Part shown: in pieces, positions 1 through 8,463 of the stretch
How the letters are laid out: every line of letters begins with the position of its first letter
Position numbering within the stretch: position 1 is the stretch's first letter
Source: an uncultured Senegalimassilia sp.
Lineage (GTDB): Bacteria; Actinomycetota; Coriobacteriia; Coriobacteriales; Eggerthellaceae
Direction of reading: 5' to 3'
DNA length: 12,065 bases
NCBI RefSeq assembly: GCF_934632265.1
Contig: NZ_CAKTYH010000058.1
Coordinates: 1-12,065 of the forward strand
The notes under the pieces: model-generated
What the model was told of the DNA's origin: nothing
Database searches by the model: none
What the model saw: the letters and a program-made list of their open reading frames with translations, nothing else
Position numbers and translations under genes: made by a program

Positions 1-9
1 CCCTCCTTT
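1..9 (-). promoter_or_regulatory. Shine-Dalgarno site of a gene starting left of the window
   Basis: Read on the minus strand, the last bases of the window are AAAGGAGGG, a near-perfect ribosome binding site. No start codon follows inside the window, so the gene it would serve begins a few bases beyond the left edge. The roughly 100 nt between this site and the bioY terminator would be its leader. That stretch has a small hairpin (CCGTG 64-68 with CACGG 80-84) but no promoter I can call. The existence of the gene is inferred. Confidence 0.5.
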
Positions 10-112
10 GCGCACCCGCACGCCTGGCAACCGGAAACCCGCCCTCGGAACTCAAGCCTGCACCCGTGATTCGGAAAGCCACGGACCCGCCCATAAAGCT
101 ACGACGAAACGC

Positions 113-140
113 GAAAAGGCCCGCTTATGCGGGCCTTTTC
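113..140 (-). terminator. Intrinsic terminator after bioY
   Basis: A perfect 12-bp inverted repeat (GAAAAGGCCCGC at 113-124, its complement at 129-140) encloses a 4-nt loop. It begins 27 nt beyond the bioY stop codon. The stem ends in an A/T-rich pair of tails, so each strand reads a GC-rich stem followed by CCTTTT. It could stop transcription in either direction, but only the minus-strand gene bioY abuts it here. Confidence 0.82.
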
Positions 141-166
141 GTTGTGCTTGGGTTATGCGGGATCGC

Positions 167-760
167 TTAGGCGCGACGTCCCACGGCAGCGTTGACGGCG
201 CGGGCGCAGATGACTGCCGCGACCAGCTTCGCCAGGTCGACCAGGATGAACGGCGCAACGCCGGCCGCGAAGGCGGCAGCAGGCGTCATGGAGGCGACGG
301 CCATCAGCTGAGCCCAGCCGCACACGTAGGCGACGGCAAGGAACACCAAACCGGTCAAGAAGTCGATCGCGAACGCGCGGGCGCCCTTCGCCTGGCCATC
401 GCGAGCCAGCACGGCCTTCAGGCCGAAGCGCACGGCAACGGCAAGGCCGACGCCCAGCAGGTAGCCCCACAGAAAGCCGCCGGTCGCACCGGCCAGAACG
501 CCGATGCCGCCGCGCATGCCGCTGAACACGGGCACGCCCACGGCGCCCAGGACCAGGTACGCGGTGATGGCCGCAACAGCCTCTTTCGGCTGCAGCACCA
601 GCACCATGAACGCCACGGCGAAGATCTGCAGCGTGAACGGCACGGGGCCCAAGGGCACCGTCACCCATGCCGACACCGCCGTGATGGCGACCGTCAATGC
701 GACGAACGCGATGGAACGCGTGCGCGACTCAGCGGCCGTCTTCTTCTGAACCTGTTCCAC
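167..760 (-). CDS. bioY: Biotin transporter S-component BioY
   Basis: BioY is the integral-membrane substrate-binding component of ECF-type biotin importers, working with shared or dedicated EcfA/EcfT (BioM/BioN) energising subunits. The 197-residue product is almost wholly hydrophobic, with about six membrane segments. Family-typical stretches are visible: VPLGPVPFTLQ (about 36-45), the glycine-rich GAVGVPVFSG...GGIGVLAGATGGFLWGY (72-100) and PFILVDLAKLV (170-180). I chose the GTG at 760 because AAGGAAGGGG lies just upstream and the resulting length fits the family. An in-frame ATG at 841 would add 27 residues, but they are Arg/Trp-rich and use codons (CGA, TTA, GGA) unlike the rest of the gene, although an AGGA-like site does precede it. 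No bioM or bioN homologue is adjacent, so the energising module must be elsewhere. The gene has its own promoter and terminator, and birA lies two genes upstream. Confidence 0.93.
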   Translation of the reverse strand: MEQVQKKTAAESRTRSIAFVALTVAITAVSAWVTVPLGPVPFTLQIFAVAFMVLVLQPKEAVAAITAYLVLGAVGVPVFSGMRGGIGVLAGATGGFLWGYLLGVGLAVAVRFGLKAVLARDGQAKGARAFAIDFLTGLVFLAVAYVCGWAQLMAVASMTPAAAFAAGVAPFILVDLAKLVAAVICARAVNAAVGRRA

Positions 761-869
761 AACTTCCCCTTCCTTGTCCCCTCGGCGTAACCGACGGGCC
801 CATCCGCGATACCATCGCGGCGATCGTTGCACCGAACGCATCGATCCTATTTCCTACAAATCACAGCGG

Positions 870-890
870 AATTGTAGCACGCGCACAATT
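870..890 (-). promoter_or_regulatory. bioY promoter with overlapping inverted repeat (candidate operator)
   Basis: On the minus strand an extended -10 box, TGC followed by TACAAT, lies at 879-871, predicting a transcript start near 864. No good -35 box is visible, which fits an extended -10 promoter. The -10 box is embedded in an inverted repeat, AATTGT (870-875), N9, ACAATT (885-890). A repressor bound there would block RNA polymerase, and biotin uptake genes are commonly repressed by biotin status. The promoter and repeat are seen in the sequence; the operator role is inferred. The arrangement does not match the classical BirA operator with two distant TTGT half-sites. Confidence 0.5.
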
Positions 891-910
891 TCCCTCGCAG
901 GTTTTGGCAG

Positions 911-947
911 CAAAAAAGCCTTGCAGCGCAAAAAACGTTGCAAGGCT
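911..947 (-). terminator. Intrinsic terminator after the MATE gene
   Basis: Inverted repeat AGCCTTGCAGCG (917-928) against CGTTGCAAGGCT (936-947): 12 bp with a single G-T type pair, a 7-nt loop, and on the minus strand a run of T residues (916-911) directly after the stem. It lies about 145 nt after the MATE stop and ahead of the bioY promoter, so it separates the two transcription units. Confidence 0.85.
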
Positions 948-1092
948 GAAACAAATCAGGTTACCGAACCGCGCGCCATCAGCGGCAAGGAGGGGGCGCT
1001 GCGCTCAAAACGCAGCTCCTTTCGCACCGTAGCTGCTGCCCTTGCGCCATGCGCCTTAAGGCCGCGCCCAAAACGCGCCGCTCCTCGCGCCG

Positions 1093-2616
1093 CTAGAACT
1101 TGGCCTGCAGCTGGCCGTTCTCCAGCTTGCGCAGGCGCTTAAGCTCCAGCAGGACGAACACGCCGGTGGTGAAGATGGCCAGGAAGTCCGCCACAGGGCA
1201 CGCGAAGTACAGCGCGTCCAGGCCCGTGTAACCCGGGAACCATACGGGCATGACCATGGGCAGGCCGATATAGAGCGGGATCAGGAACAGGATCTGGCGC
1301 GTAAGGGACAGGAACACCGACTTCGCCGGCTGGCCCGTTGCCTGGAAGTAGTTCGAGCCGACGATCTGGAAGCCCACGAACGGGATGAGGAACAGCTGCA
1401 CCTGCAGCGCGAACACCGTGAACGACAGCAGGTTCGGGTCGGTGATGCCGAAGAAGCCGACGATCTGGGCGGGGAAGATGTGCACGAGCGCCCACAACAC
1501 CACGGCGATGACCGTGTTGCCCGCGATGCCCCAGGCCAGCGTCATCTTCACGCGCTTGAACAGGTGCGCACCGTAGTTGAAGCCGAGCAGCGGCTGGATG
1601 GCGATCGACATGCCGATGAGCGGCAGCACCACGAACGAGGCCACGCGCTGCACCACGCCGATGGAGGCCAGCGCGCCCTCCGCGCCGATGGGGCTTTGCG
1701 CGCCGTACATGTTCAGCAGGTTGTTCAGCACGAAGTTCACCGCGGCCATGCCCGCCTGCACGGCAAAGCTTGCCAGGCCCAACGACAGGATCAGGCGCAC
1801 GGTCTCGCCGTGCAGCGGCATCATGCGCAGGTGCAAGCGCATGGGGACGCCCTTCGTCAGGCAGAAGTACCACAGCACCGTGGCGCACGAGATGGCCTGG
1901 CCGCACACGGTGGCAAGCGCGCTGCCCACAACGCCCATGCCCATGCCCAACACGAACAGCGCGTTGAACACGGTGCACGCAACGGCGCCGATGATCATGG
2001 TGCCCAGCGCGCGGTTCGGGGCGCCCGCGGTACGGATGAAGTTGTTCACGCCCATGCCGATGCACTGGAAGATGAAGCCCAGGCTGATGATGCGGATGAA
2101 CTGCATGGCGTAGTCCCAGTCCTCGGGAGTTGCGCCGGACACGCTGAGCAGCCCGTCGATGCAGGCGGGGATGAACATGGCGATAGCCACCACCACGGAA
2201 GCGATAAGGGAAAGCGTGACCGTGTTGCCCAAGCTACGCTCGGCTTCCTCGGGCTTGCCCTCGCCCATGCGCAACGCGGCCAGGGCGTTGCCGCCGTTGC
2301 CCACCAGCATGGCGATTGCCATGAACACCGTCATGATGGGCATGGCCACCGTGGCGGTGGACAGGCCGATCTCGCCCATGGCCTGGCCCAGGAAGATGGA
2401 GTCGATGACGTTGTACGCGCCGTTGACCAGCATGCCCAAGATGGAGGGGATGGCGAACTCGGTGATAAGGCGCGGAATGGACTCCGTGCCCATGCGCGTC
2501 ACCTTGTCGTGTTGCTTGGGCTTGCCTTGCGCGCCGGGGGCTGCGGGCTTGCCCTGGGCATCCGTCGGATGGGACGGCGCCGCGGACATATCCTTCGTTT
2601 CCTGCTCTTGCGTCAT
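1093..2616 (-). CDS. MATE-family multidrug/toxin efflux transporter
   Basis: MATE proteins are 12-helix inner-membrane antiporters that export drugs, dyes or metabolites using a Na+ or H+ gradient. The 507-residue product shows the two-fold six-helix layout. Family-like stretches in the MepA/DinF-type branch include PSILGMLVNGAYNVIDSIFLG (57-77), NNFIRTAGAPNRALG (191-205), QPLLGFNYGAHLFKRVK (341-357) and NYFQATGQPAKSVFLSLTRQ (422-441). The first 40 residues are a hydrophilic Pro/Gln/Lys-rich tail not needed for the fold, which makes the protein longer than the usual 440-460. The ATG at 2616 is preceded by GAAAGG at a long 12-nt spacing; an internal ATG (residue 10) is an alternative start. 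Substrate cannot be told from sequence. The gene sits between birA and bioY but has its own terminator and probably its own promoter, so a link to biotin is not implied. Confidence 0.92.
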   Translation of the reverse strand: MTQEQETKDMSAAPSHPTDAQGKPAAPGAQGKPKQHDKVTRMGTESIPRLITEFAIPSILGMLVNGAYNVIDSIFLGQAMGEIGLSTATVAMPIMTVFMAIAMLVGNGGNALAALRMGEGKPEEAERSLGNTVTLSLIASVVVAIAMFIPACIDGLLSVSGATPEDWDYAMQFIRIISLGFIFQCIGMGVNNFIRTAGAPNRALGTMIIGAVACTVFNALFVLGMGMGVVGSALATVCGQAISCATVLWYFCLTKGVPMRLHLRMMPLHGETVRLILSLGLASFAVQAGMAAVNFVLNNLLNMYGAQSPIGAEGALASIGVVQRVASFVVLPLIGMSIAIQPLLGFNYGAHLFKRVKMTLAWGIAGNTVIAVVLWALVHIFPAQIVGFFGITDPNLLSFTVFALQVQLFLIPFVGFQIVGSNYFQATGQPAKSVFLSLTRQILFLIPLYIGLPMVMPVWFPGYTGLDALYFACPVADFLAIFTTGVFVLLELKRLRKLENGQLQAKF

Positions 2617-2671
2617 GCTTGCGTGCTGCCTTTCGAAACGCTTTACTACCTAAAATTTTCGTCAGCACTCT

Positions 2672-2677
2672 ATTGTA
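2672..2677 (-). promoter_or_regulatory. Candidate -10 box for the MATE gene
   Basis: TACAAT is read on the minus strand in the 154-nt gap between birA and the MATE gene, in a locally AT-rich patch of otherwise GC-rich DNA. No convincing -35 box or extended -10 TG is present. An 8-bp AT palindrome (AAAATTTT, 2652-2659) lies just downstream of the predicted start and could be a regulator site. Support is weak. Confidence 0.35.
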
Positions 2678-2770
2678 TGACCGGCGGCCCGCAGAGAGCG
2701 CACGCGGAAGGGCCCCGTGCCGGGATTCCATCGTTCATGCATATCAGGTTGAAGGGCGAAAGGACACCGC

Positions 2771-3685
2771 CTAGCGGATATGGGCCTCGCCCGAACTGGC
2801 GAACACCTCCACGCCCTCCGGCGTGCGCAGCACCAGCCTGCCGTCCGGGGCCACACGCGTCACCGTGCCCGACGCCAGCACATTGCCCGAAAGGTCCTCC
2901 ATGCGCACGAAACGGCCGGACAGCGCGGAACAGGCATCGAACTCAGCTTGGAAGGGCTCGAAGCCCTGCTCACACCACAGCGGGTACACGATGGCAAGCT
3001 GATCGCACAGCGCATCGGCAACCGCGCTGATGCGGTCTTCGACGGGACCTTCGCAAAATCCCAGCTCATCAAGGTACACCGGGATATTCTTCCCTGCCGG
3101 CACGGATGAGGCATTCGCCGGACGGGCCACGTTGACGCCCACGCCCACGCACAGCGCCCGCGCATGCATCTCGGTCGAGATGCCGCACAGCTTATGGAAG
3201 GGGCGCCTAGGCTGATGGCCGTCATCGGAGGGCGCTCCGTCCGGTGCGGCGCCATCGCAGGCTACGCCAGGGGAAGCTGCGCCGCACAAGGACGCCGACT
3301 TATTCCCGCAAGGGGAACCCTCACCCGCCGCCTGCGCAGCTTCGCGCAGGGAATCGTCCACTTCGGCCACCACGATGTCGTTCGGCCACTTCACCTGCAC
3401 GCGGTCCTCAAGCTCGGGAACAAGGCTCGCGATCGCGCGGCGGACGGCCAGGCCAACCAGCAAGCTGAGCGTGGGCAGCTGCGCCGGCGGAACGTCGGGA
3501 CGCAGCAAAAACGATTGGTACATCCCGCCGATCGGGCTTTCCCATGCACGGCCCTGCCTGCCGTATCCGGCGGTCTGCCGCAGGCCACGCACGGCCAGCC
3601 CCTCGGGCTGGCCCTCCTCGATAGCACGCTTGATCAGGTCGTTCGTGGACGTGACGGTCTCAAACGATTCCACGCGAAACTGCAT
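2771..3685 (-). CDS. birA: Biotin--[acetyl-CoA-carboxylase] ligase, no DNA-binding domain
   Basis: This enzyme forms biotinyl-5'-AMP and transfers biotin to the lysine of biotin carboxyl carrier domains. Catalytic-domain motifs are in order: STND (13-16), the biotinyl-AMP loop GYGRQGRAW (40-48), KWPND (99-103), KLCGI (165-169, carrying the conserved lysine) and GVGVNV (181-186), followed by a small C-terminal domain (about 253-304). There is no N-terminal winged-helix, so it is a monofunctional (class I) ligase and should not repress transcription by itself. About 60 residues (105-164) rich in Ala, Gly, Ser, Pro and Asp separate KWPND from KLCGI, where E. coli BirA has about five. The ATG at 3685 has a good GGAGAAAGG upstream. 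A candidate promoter lies just ahead and bioY is two genes downstream, so biotin uptake and use are loosely clustered. Confidence 0.93.
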   Translation of the reverse strand: MQFRVESFETVTSTNDLIKRAIEEGQPEGLAVRGLRQTAGYGRQGRAWESPIGGMYQSFLLRPDVPPAQLPTLSLLVGLAVRRAIASLVPELEDRVQVKWPNDIVVAEVDDSLREAAQAAGEGSPCGNKSASLCGAASPGVACDGAAPDGAPSDDGHQPRRPFHKLCGISTEMHARALCVGVGVNVARPANASSVPAGKNIPVYLDELGFCEGPVEDRISAVADALCDQLAIVYPLWCEQGFEPFQAEFDACSALSGRFVRMEDLSGNVLASGTVTRVAPDGRLVLRTPEGVEVFASSGEAHIR

Positions 3686-3712
3686 CCCAGCACCTTTCTC
3701 CCCTCATATGAC

Positions 3713-3740
3713 GGCATAGCATAAGGCAGTCGCGAAGCAA
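3713..3740 (-). promoter_or_regulatory. Candidate birA promoter
   Basis: On the minus strand TTGCTT (3740-3735) is followed after 16 nt by TATGCC (3718-3713), which carries an extended -10 TG one base upstream. The predicted start near 3706 leaves about 20 nt before the birA ATG, enough for its ribosome binding site. Both boxes match consensus only partly. Confidence 0.4.
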
Positions 3741-3784
3741 CGGGATGCCGCAATGGCGCAACAGCCCAGCATCGCAAACCACCG

Positions 3785-3807
3785 CCCGACACCCAAGCCC
3801 AAAGCCC
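3785..3807 (-). other. Four-tract G-quadruplex motif in the folP-birA gap
   Basis: The plus strand has four CCC runs separated by 4, 3 and 4 nt, so the minus strand (the sense strand of the neighbouring genes) carries a canonical G3-N4-G3-N3-G3-N4-G3 motif; two further G runs follow at 3817-3826. It lies in the 214-nt gap downstream of folP-folK, where I see no hairpin terminator. The motif is read directly; any role in slowing polymerase or shaping the 3' end is inferred. Confidence 0.45.
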
Positions 3808-3899
3808 AGGCCGCTGCCCACACCCCGATGCCTAAACCAGCAGCGCTTCCTCAAACCCAACGCCCATCCGACCATCCGCAAGCCGCCGCTTTCCCCGGC

Positions 3900-5225
3900 T
3901 TAACGGTTGACGCGCTCGGCTTTCCCGTAGCGCTCGAATTCCGGCTTGGCCGCATGCGCGACGCGCACATCGTCGGCCAGCACGTGGTTCGGGCGCAGCT
4001 CCAGCAGCGGCTTCAGCACGAAGTCGCGCTCGAGGATGCGCGGATGCGGCAGCGTGAGCACGTCGTTGTCCGTGACGTAGAGCTGGTAGTCCAGGATGTC
4101 CAGGTCGCACGTGCGCGGGCCGTTCTCGATCTCGCGGACGCGGCCCAGGCTGTTCTCGATGGCGTGCAGGTATCCCAAAAGCTCCTTCGGCGCGATGCCC
4201 GTGCGCAGCAGCACCACGGCGTTGACGAACGTGTCCTGATCCTCGTAGTACGCCGGTTCGCTTTCATAGAAGCTGGAGATGTCGATGATCTGCGAATCGG
4301 GAAGGCTGCACAGCTCGGTGATGGCCTGGTTGAGCATGGCGATCTTGCCCTCGAGCTCCTCGCCGGGCTCAGCCACCAGAGGCACGTTGCAGCCCAGGCC
4401 CAAGAACGCGTACGGGCGCATGTCGGACAGGGCCTTCACCGTTTCGGCCACGTTGTGCGCACGCACAACGCCGGCACCCAGCTCGCACGCCATAAGCGCC
4501 TCGGTGGCGCTCACGTGGTCGCGCTCGACCGGGTCGTCGATGCCGTAGGCAAAGCCCAGATAGCTTTTGCGGGAAACGGCCACCATGACCGGATAGCCCA
4601 AGCGCGCAAACTCCTGGAAGTTGCGCACGAGCTCAAGGGTCTGCGACGCCGTCTTGCCGAAGCCCGGGCCCGGATCGACGCAGATACGCTCGGGCTCCAC
4701 GCCGGCGGCCTCGAGCATGGCGGCCTGGTCGCGCAGGCAATCGCGCACCTCGGCGACCACGTCGTCGTACTGCGGGTTCTGCTGCATGGTGCCCGGCTCG
4801 CCCTTCATATGCATGACCACCACGCCGCAGTCGCTTTCCGCGGCAACCTGCACCATGGCCGGATCGCGGAAGCCCGACACGTCGTTAATGATAGCGGCAC
4901 CGGCTTCCACGCACGCCTTCGCCACGGCGGCGTGGCGGGTGTCCACGCTCACGCAGACGCCCTGCTCGGCAAGGGCGCGCACCACGGGAAGCACGCGAGC
5001 CGTCTCCTCCTCGACGCTCACCTCGGCGGAACCGGGGCGCGTGGACTCGCCGCCCACGTCGATCATGTGCGCGCCCTCGTCGAGCATCTGCTGCGCCCAC
5101 GCCAGCGCCGCCTCGGGCGTGTTGTGCGTGCCGCCGTCGCTGAAGCTGTCGGGCGTGACGTTGAGGATGCCCGTGATCACCGGTTTGCGTGTATCGAACT
5201 CGAACGAGCCGCATTTCCACATCAT
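3900..5225 (-). CDS. folP/folK: Bifunctional dihydropteroate synthase / HPPK fusion
   Basis: The protein joins two consecutive folate-synthesis enzymes: HPPK pyrophosphorylates 6-hydroxymethyl-7,8-dihydropterin, and DHPS condenses that product with p-aminobenzoate to dihydropteroate (the sulfonamide target). Residues 1 to about 268 are DHPS: ILNVTPDSFSDGG (20-32), DVGGESTRPG (56-65), VDT (94-96), INDVSG (113-118), DPGPGFGK (184-191), SRKS (218-221) and VRAHNV (254-259). Residues about 272-441 are HPPK: FLGLGCN (274-280), FYESEP (319-324), GPRTCDLDIL (369-378, with metal-binding Asp374 and Asp376) and LPHPRILERDFVLKPLLEL (392-410). Both halves keep their catalytic residues. The order DHPS-HPPK is the reverse of the HPPK-DHPS fusions of fungi, plants and Plasmodium. 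The ATG at 5225 has GGAAGG 8 nt upstream; a second ATG follows immediately. A strong terminator-like hairpin stands just before the ribosome binding site. Confidence 0.95.
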   Translation of the reverse strand: MMWKCGSFEFDTRKPVITGILNVTPDSFSDGGTHNTPEAALAWAQQMLDEGAHMIDVGGESTRPGSAEVSVEEETARVLPVVRALAEQGVCVSVDTRHAAVAKACVEAGAAIINDVSGFRDPAMVQVAAESDCGVVVMHMKGEPGTMQQNPQYDDVVAEVRDCLRDQAAMLEAAGVEPERICVDPGPGFGKTASQTLELVRNFQEFARLGYPVMVAVSRKSYLGFAYGIDDPVERDHVSATEALMACELGAGVVRAHNVAETVKALSDMRPYAFLGLGCNVPLVAEPGEELEGKIAMLNQAITELCSLPDSQIIDISSFYESEPAYYEDQDTFVNAVVLLRTGIAPKELLGYLHAIENSLGRVREIENGPRTCDLDILDYQLYVTDNDVLTLPHPRILERDFVLKPLLELRPNHVLADDVRVAHAAKPEFERYGKAERVNR

Positions 5226-5243
5226 GCTGAATGCCTTCCTTTC

Positions 5244-5275
5244 AAAAGAAGGCGAGCCTGACGGCCCGCCTTCTT
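5244..5275 (-). terminator. Intrinsic terminator / possible attenuator before folP-folK
   Basis: As minus-strand RNA the stem is 13 bp: AAGAAGGCG and its complement CGCCUUCUU, then a G-U wobble, then GCC/GGC, closed by a GUCA loop. It is followed by a U tract (5247-5244). It lies 113 nt after the ftsH stop and its U tract abuts the folP Shine-Dalgarno (5234-5243). No promoter fits between the hairpin and the folP ATG, so either it ends ftsH transcripts with read-through feeding folP, or it acts as an attenuator in the folP leader. The terminator shape is seen; regulation is inferred. Confidence 0.72.
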
Positions 5276-5388
5276 GCTATACGTTGACGTTTTCACACCG
5301 CGCCCGCGCACCAGGCAAAAAGCCCGGCGCATCGTGCGCGAACGATCCCGCCGCCCACCGCGAAGGTGCGGCGCGGCACCACGCCGGC

Positions 5389-7617
<2,229 letters not shown>

Positions 7618-7630
7618 AGGCCTTGCTTTC

Positions 7631-8173
7631 CTAGTTGTAGAGCTCGGGCTTCAGGACGCCGATGTACGGCAGGTTGCGGTAGCGCTCGGCATAGTCCAGG
7701 CCATAGCCCACGATGAACTCGTCGGGGCACTCGAAGCCCACGTATGCGCAGTCGATCTTGGCCTGCGCGCGGGTTTTCTTGCGCAGCAGCGTGGCGACCT
7801 CGATGGACTTCGGGTTGCGCGCCTTCAGCGTTTTCAGCAGGTAGGTGAGCGTGAGGCCGGAGTCCAGGACGTCCTCGGCGATGACCACGTTGCGGCCCTC
7901 GATCTGGGAGGACAGGTCCTTCAGGATGCGGACCACGCCGGAGCTTTTCACGCCGTTGCCGTAGGAGGAGACGGCCATGTAGTCCATCTCACACGGCAGC
8001 TGGATCTGACGTGCCAGGTCGGCCATGAAGATGGCCGCGCCGCGCAGAACGGAGATGAGGATGACGCCCTCGGGGTCGTCCTTGTAGTCCTGCGTGATGC
8101 CCGCGCCGATCTCGGCGACGCGCTGCTTGATTTCATCCTCGGTGAACAGGATTCGATCTATGTTTTCGTGCAC
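7631..8173 (-). CDS. hpt: Hypoxanthine(-guanine) phosphoribosyltransferase
   Basis: The enzyme salvages hypoxanthine and guanine to IMP and GMP using PRPP. The 180-residue product has the PRPP-binding loop VVIAEDVLDSGLT (96-108) with the acidic pair Glu100-Asp101, the early loop SVLRGA (41-46), the flexible-loop motif SSYGNG (69-74) and the purine-binding C-terminal part including DEFIVGYGLDYAERYRNLPYI (151-171). I placed the start at the GTG at 8173, which has GAAGAGG 8 nt upstream and gives the typical family length; the frame is open 38 codons further upstream, but those residues do not resemble the family and would cross the promoter region. The tilS-hpt-ftsH neighbourhood is common in Gram-positive bacteria; here maf and a hairpin lie between tilS and hpt. 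Confidence 0.94.
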   Translation of the reverse strand: MHENIDRILFTEDEIKQRVAEIGAGITQDYKDDPEGVILISVLRGAAIFMADLARQIQLPCEMDYMAVSSYGNGVKSSGVVRILKDLSSQIEGRNVVIAEDVLDSGLTLTYLLKTLKARNPKSIEVATLLRKKTRAQAKIDCAYVGFECPDEFIVGYGLDYAERYRNLPYIGVLKPELYN

Positions 8174-8221
8174 GATGATTACCTCTTCGATGCATTTCGC
8201 CTGAAGAGCGCCCTGAGCGCC

Positions 8222-8227
8222 CTTATA
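8222..8227 (-). promoter_or_regulatory. Candidate -10 box for hpt-ftsH
   Basis: TATAAG is read on the minus strand about 50 nt ahead of the hpt GTG, in the only AT-rich patch of the 290-nt maf-hpt gap. The -35 region is poor at 16-19 nt spacing. A 12-bp palindrome GCCCG-AC-CGGGC (8253-8264) lies upstream. It is called because the preceding hairpin and long gap imply that hpt needs its own start. Confidence 0.4.
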
Positions 8228-8401
8228 TGAACGAGCACAAGTGTACCATTCGGCCCGACCGGGCACATGACAATACCGTAACGCCACATAAATACGAGCG
8301 CCTGTGGACCTGCCGAAACCGCCGGAAGCGGGCGTACGGCGCGCACCCGCCGCACGGGGGCTAACGATGCCGCGCAGGGCGCAAGCAGTCCGAAACGCGA
8401 A

Positions 8402-8423
8402 CCGGGGCGCCGCAGCGCCCCGG
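8402..8423 (-). terminator. GC-rich hairpin after maf, probable terminator
   Basis: CCGGGGCGC (8402-8410) pairs perfectly with GCGCCCCGG (8415-8423) around a 4-nt loop, 40 nt past the maf stop. On the minus strand only TT and then a scattered TTT follow, so it lacks a classical U tract. Position and stem strength suggest the end of the rlmD-tilS-maf unit, possibly with help from Rho. The remaining gap to hpt shows no gene. Confidence 0.45.
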
Positions 8424-8463
8424 GATGCCGATGGCCCGCCGCCCGCAAGAGCAGCGGGGCCGG

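Larger units (their letters stand above)
761..1092. other. Non-coding gap between the MATE gene and bioY
   Basis: This 332-nt stretch has no credible gene. In transcription order it holds: about 145 nt of 3' sequence after the MATE stop, including a 10-bp palindrome GCCTTAAGGC (1053-1062) and a hairpin GCTGCG/CGCAGC (998-1016); the MATE terminator (911-947); the bioY promoter with its overlapping inverted repeat (870-890); and a bioY leader of about 100 nt with a small hairpin, CCGCGAT (804-810) against ATCGCGG (814-820). Confidence 0.7.

Noticed and set aside
10..112. Possible riboswitch (cobalamin-like) at the left edge
   Set aside because: A few short matches such as GGACCCGCC were seen, but the conserved core and helix order could not be found on either strand.
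761..841. N-terminal extension of bioY from the ATG at 841
   Set aside because: Considered because AGGAA lies about 9 nt upstream, but the extra residues use atypical codons, are Arg/Trp-rich, and make the protein longer than usual; the GTG at 760 has a stronger ribosome site. Not fully excluded.
1480..3030. Plus-strand open frame of 516 codons antisense to the MATE gene and birA
   Set aside because: His/Gln/Ala-rich shadow sequence with no domain and no supported start.
1093..3685. MATE gene as part of a biotin export/import system with birA and bioY
   Set aside because: Adjacency only; the MATE gene has its own terminator and MATE substrates cannot be read from sequence.
3660..3881. A 73-codon minus-strand frame in the folP-birA gap
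   Set aside because: Cys/Arg/Gly-rich product without similarity I recognise, overlaps the birA start and promoter, and has no clear ribosome binding site.
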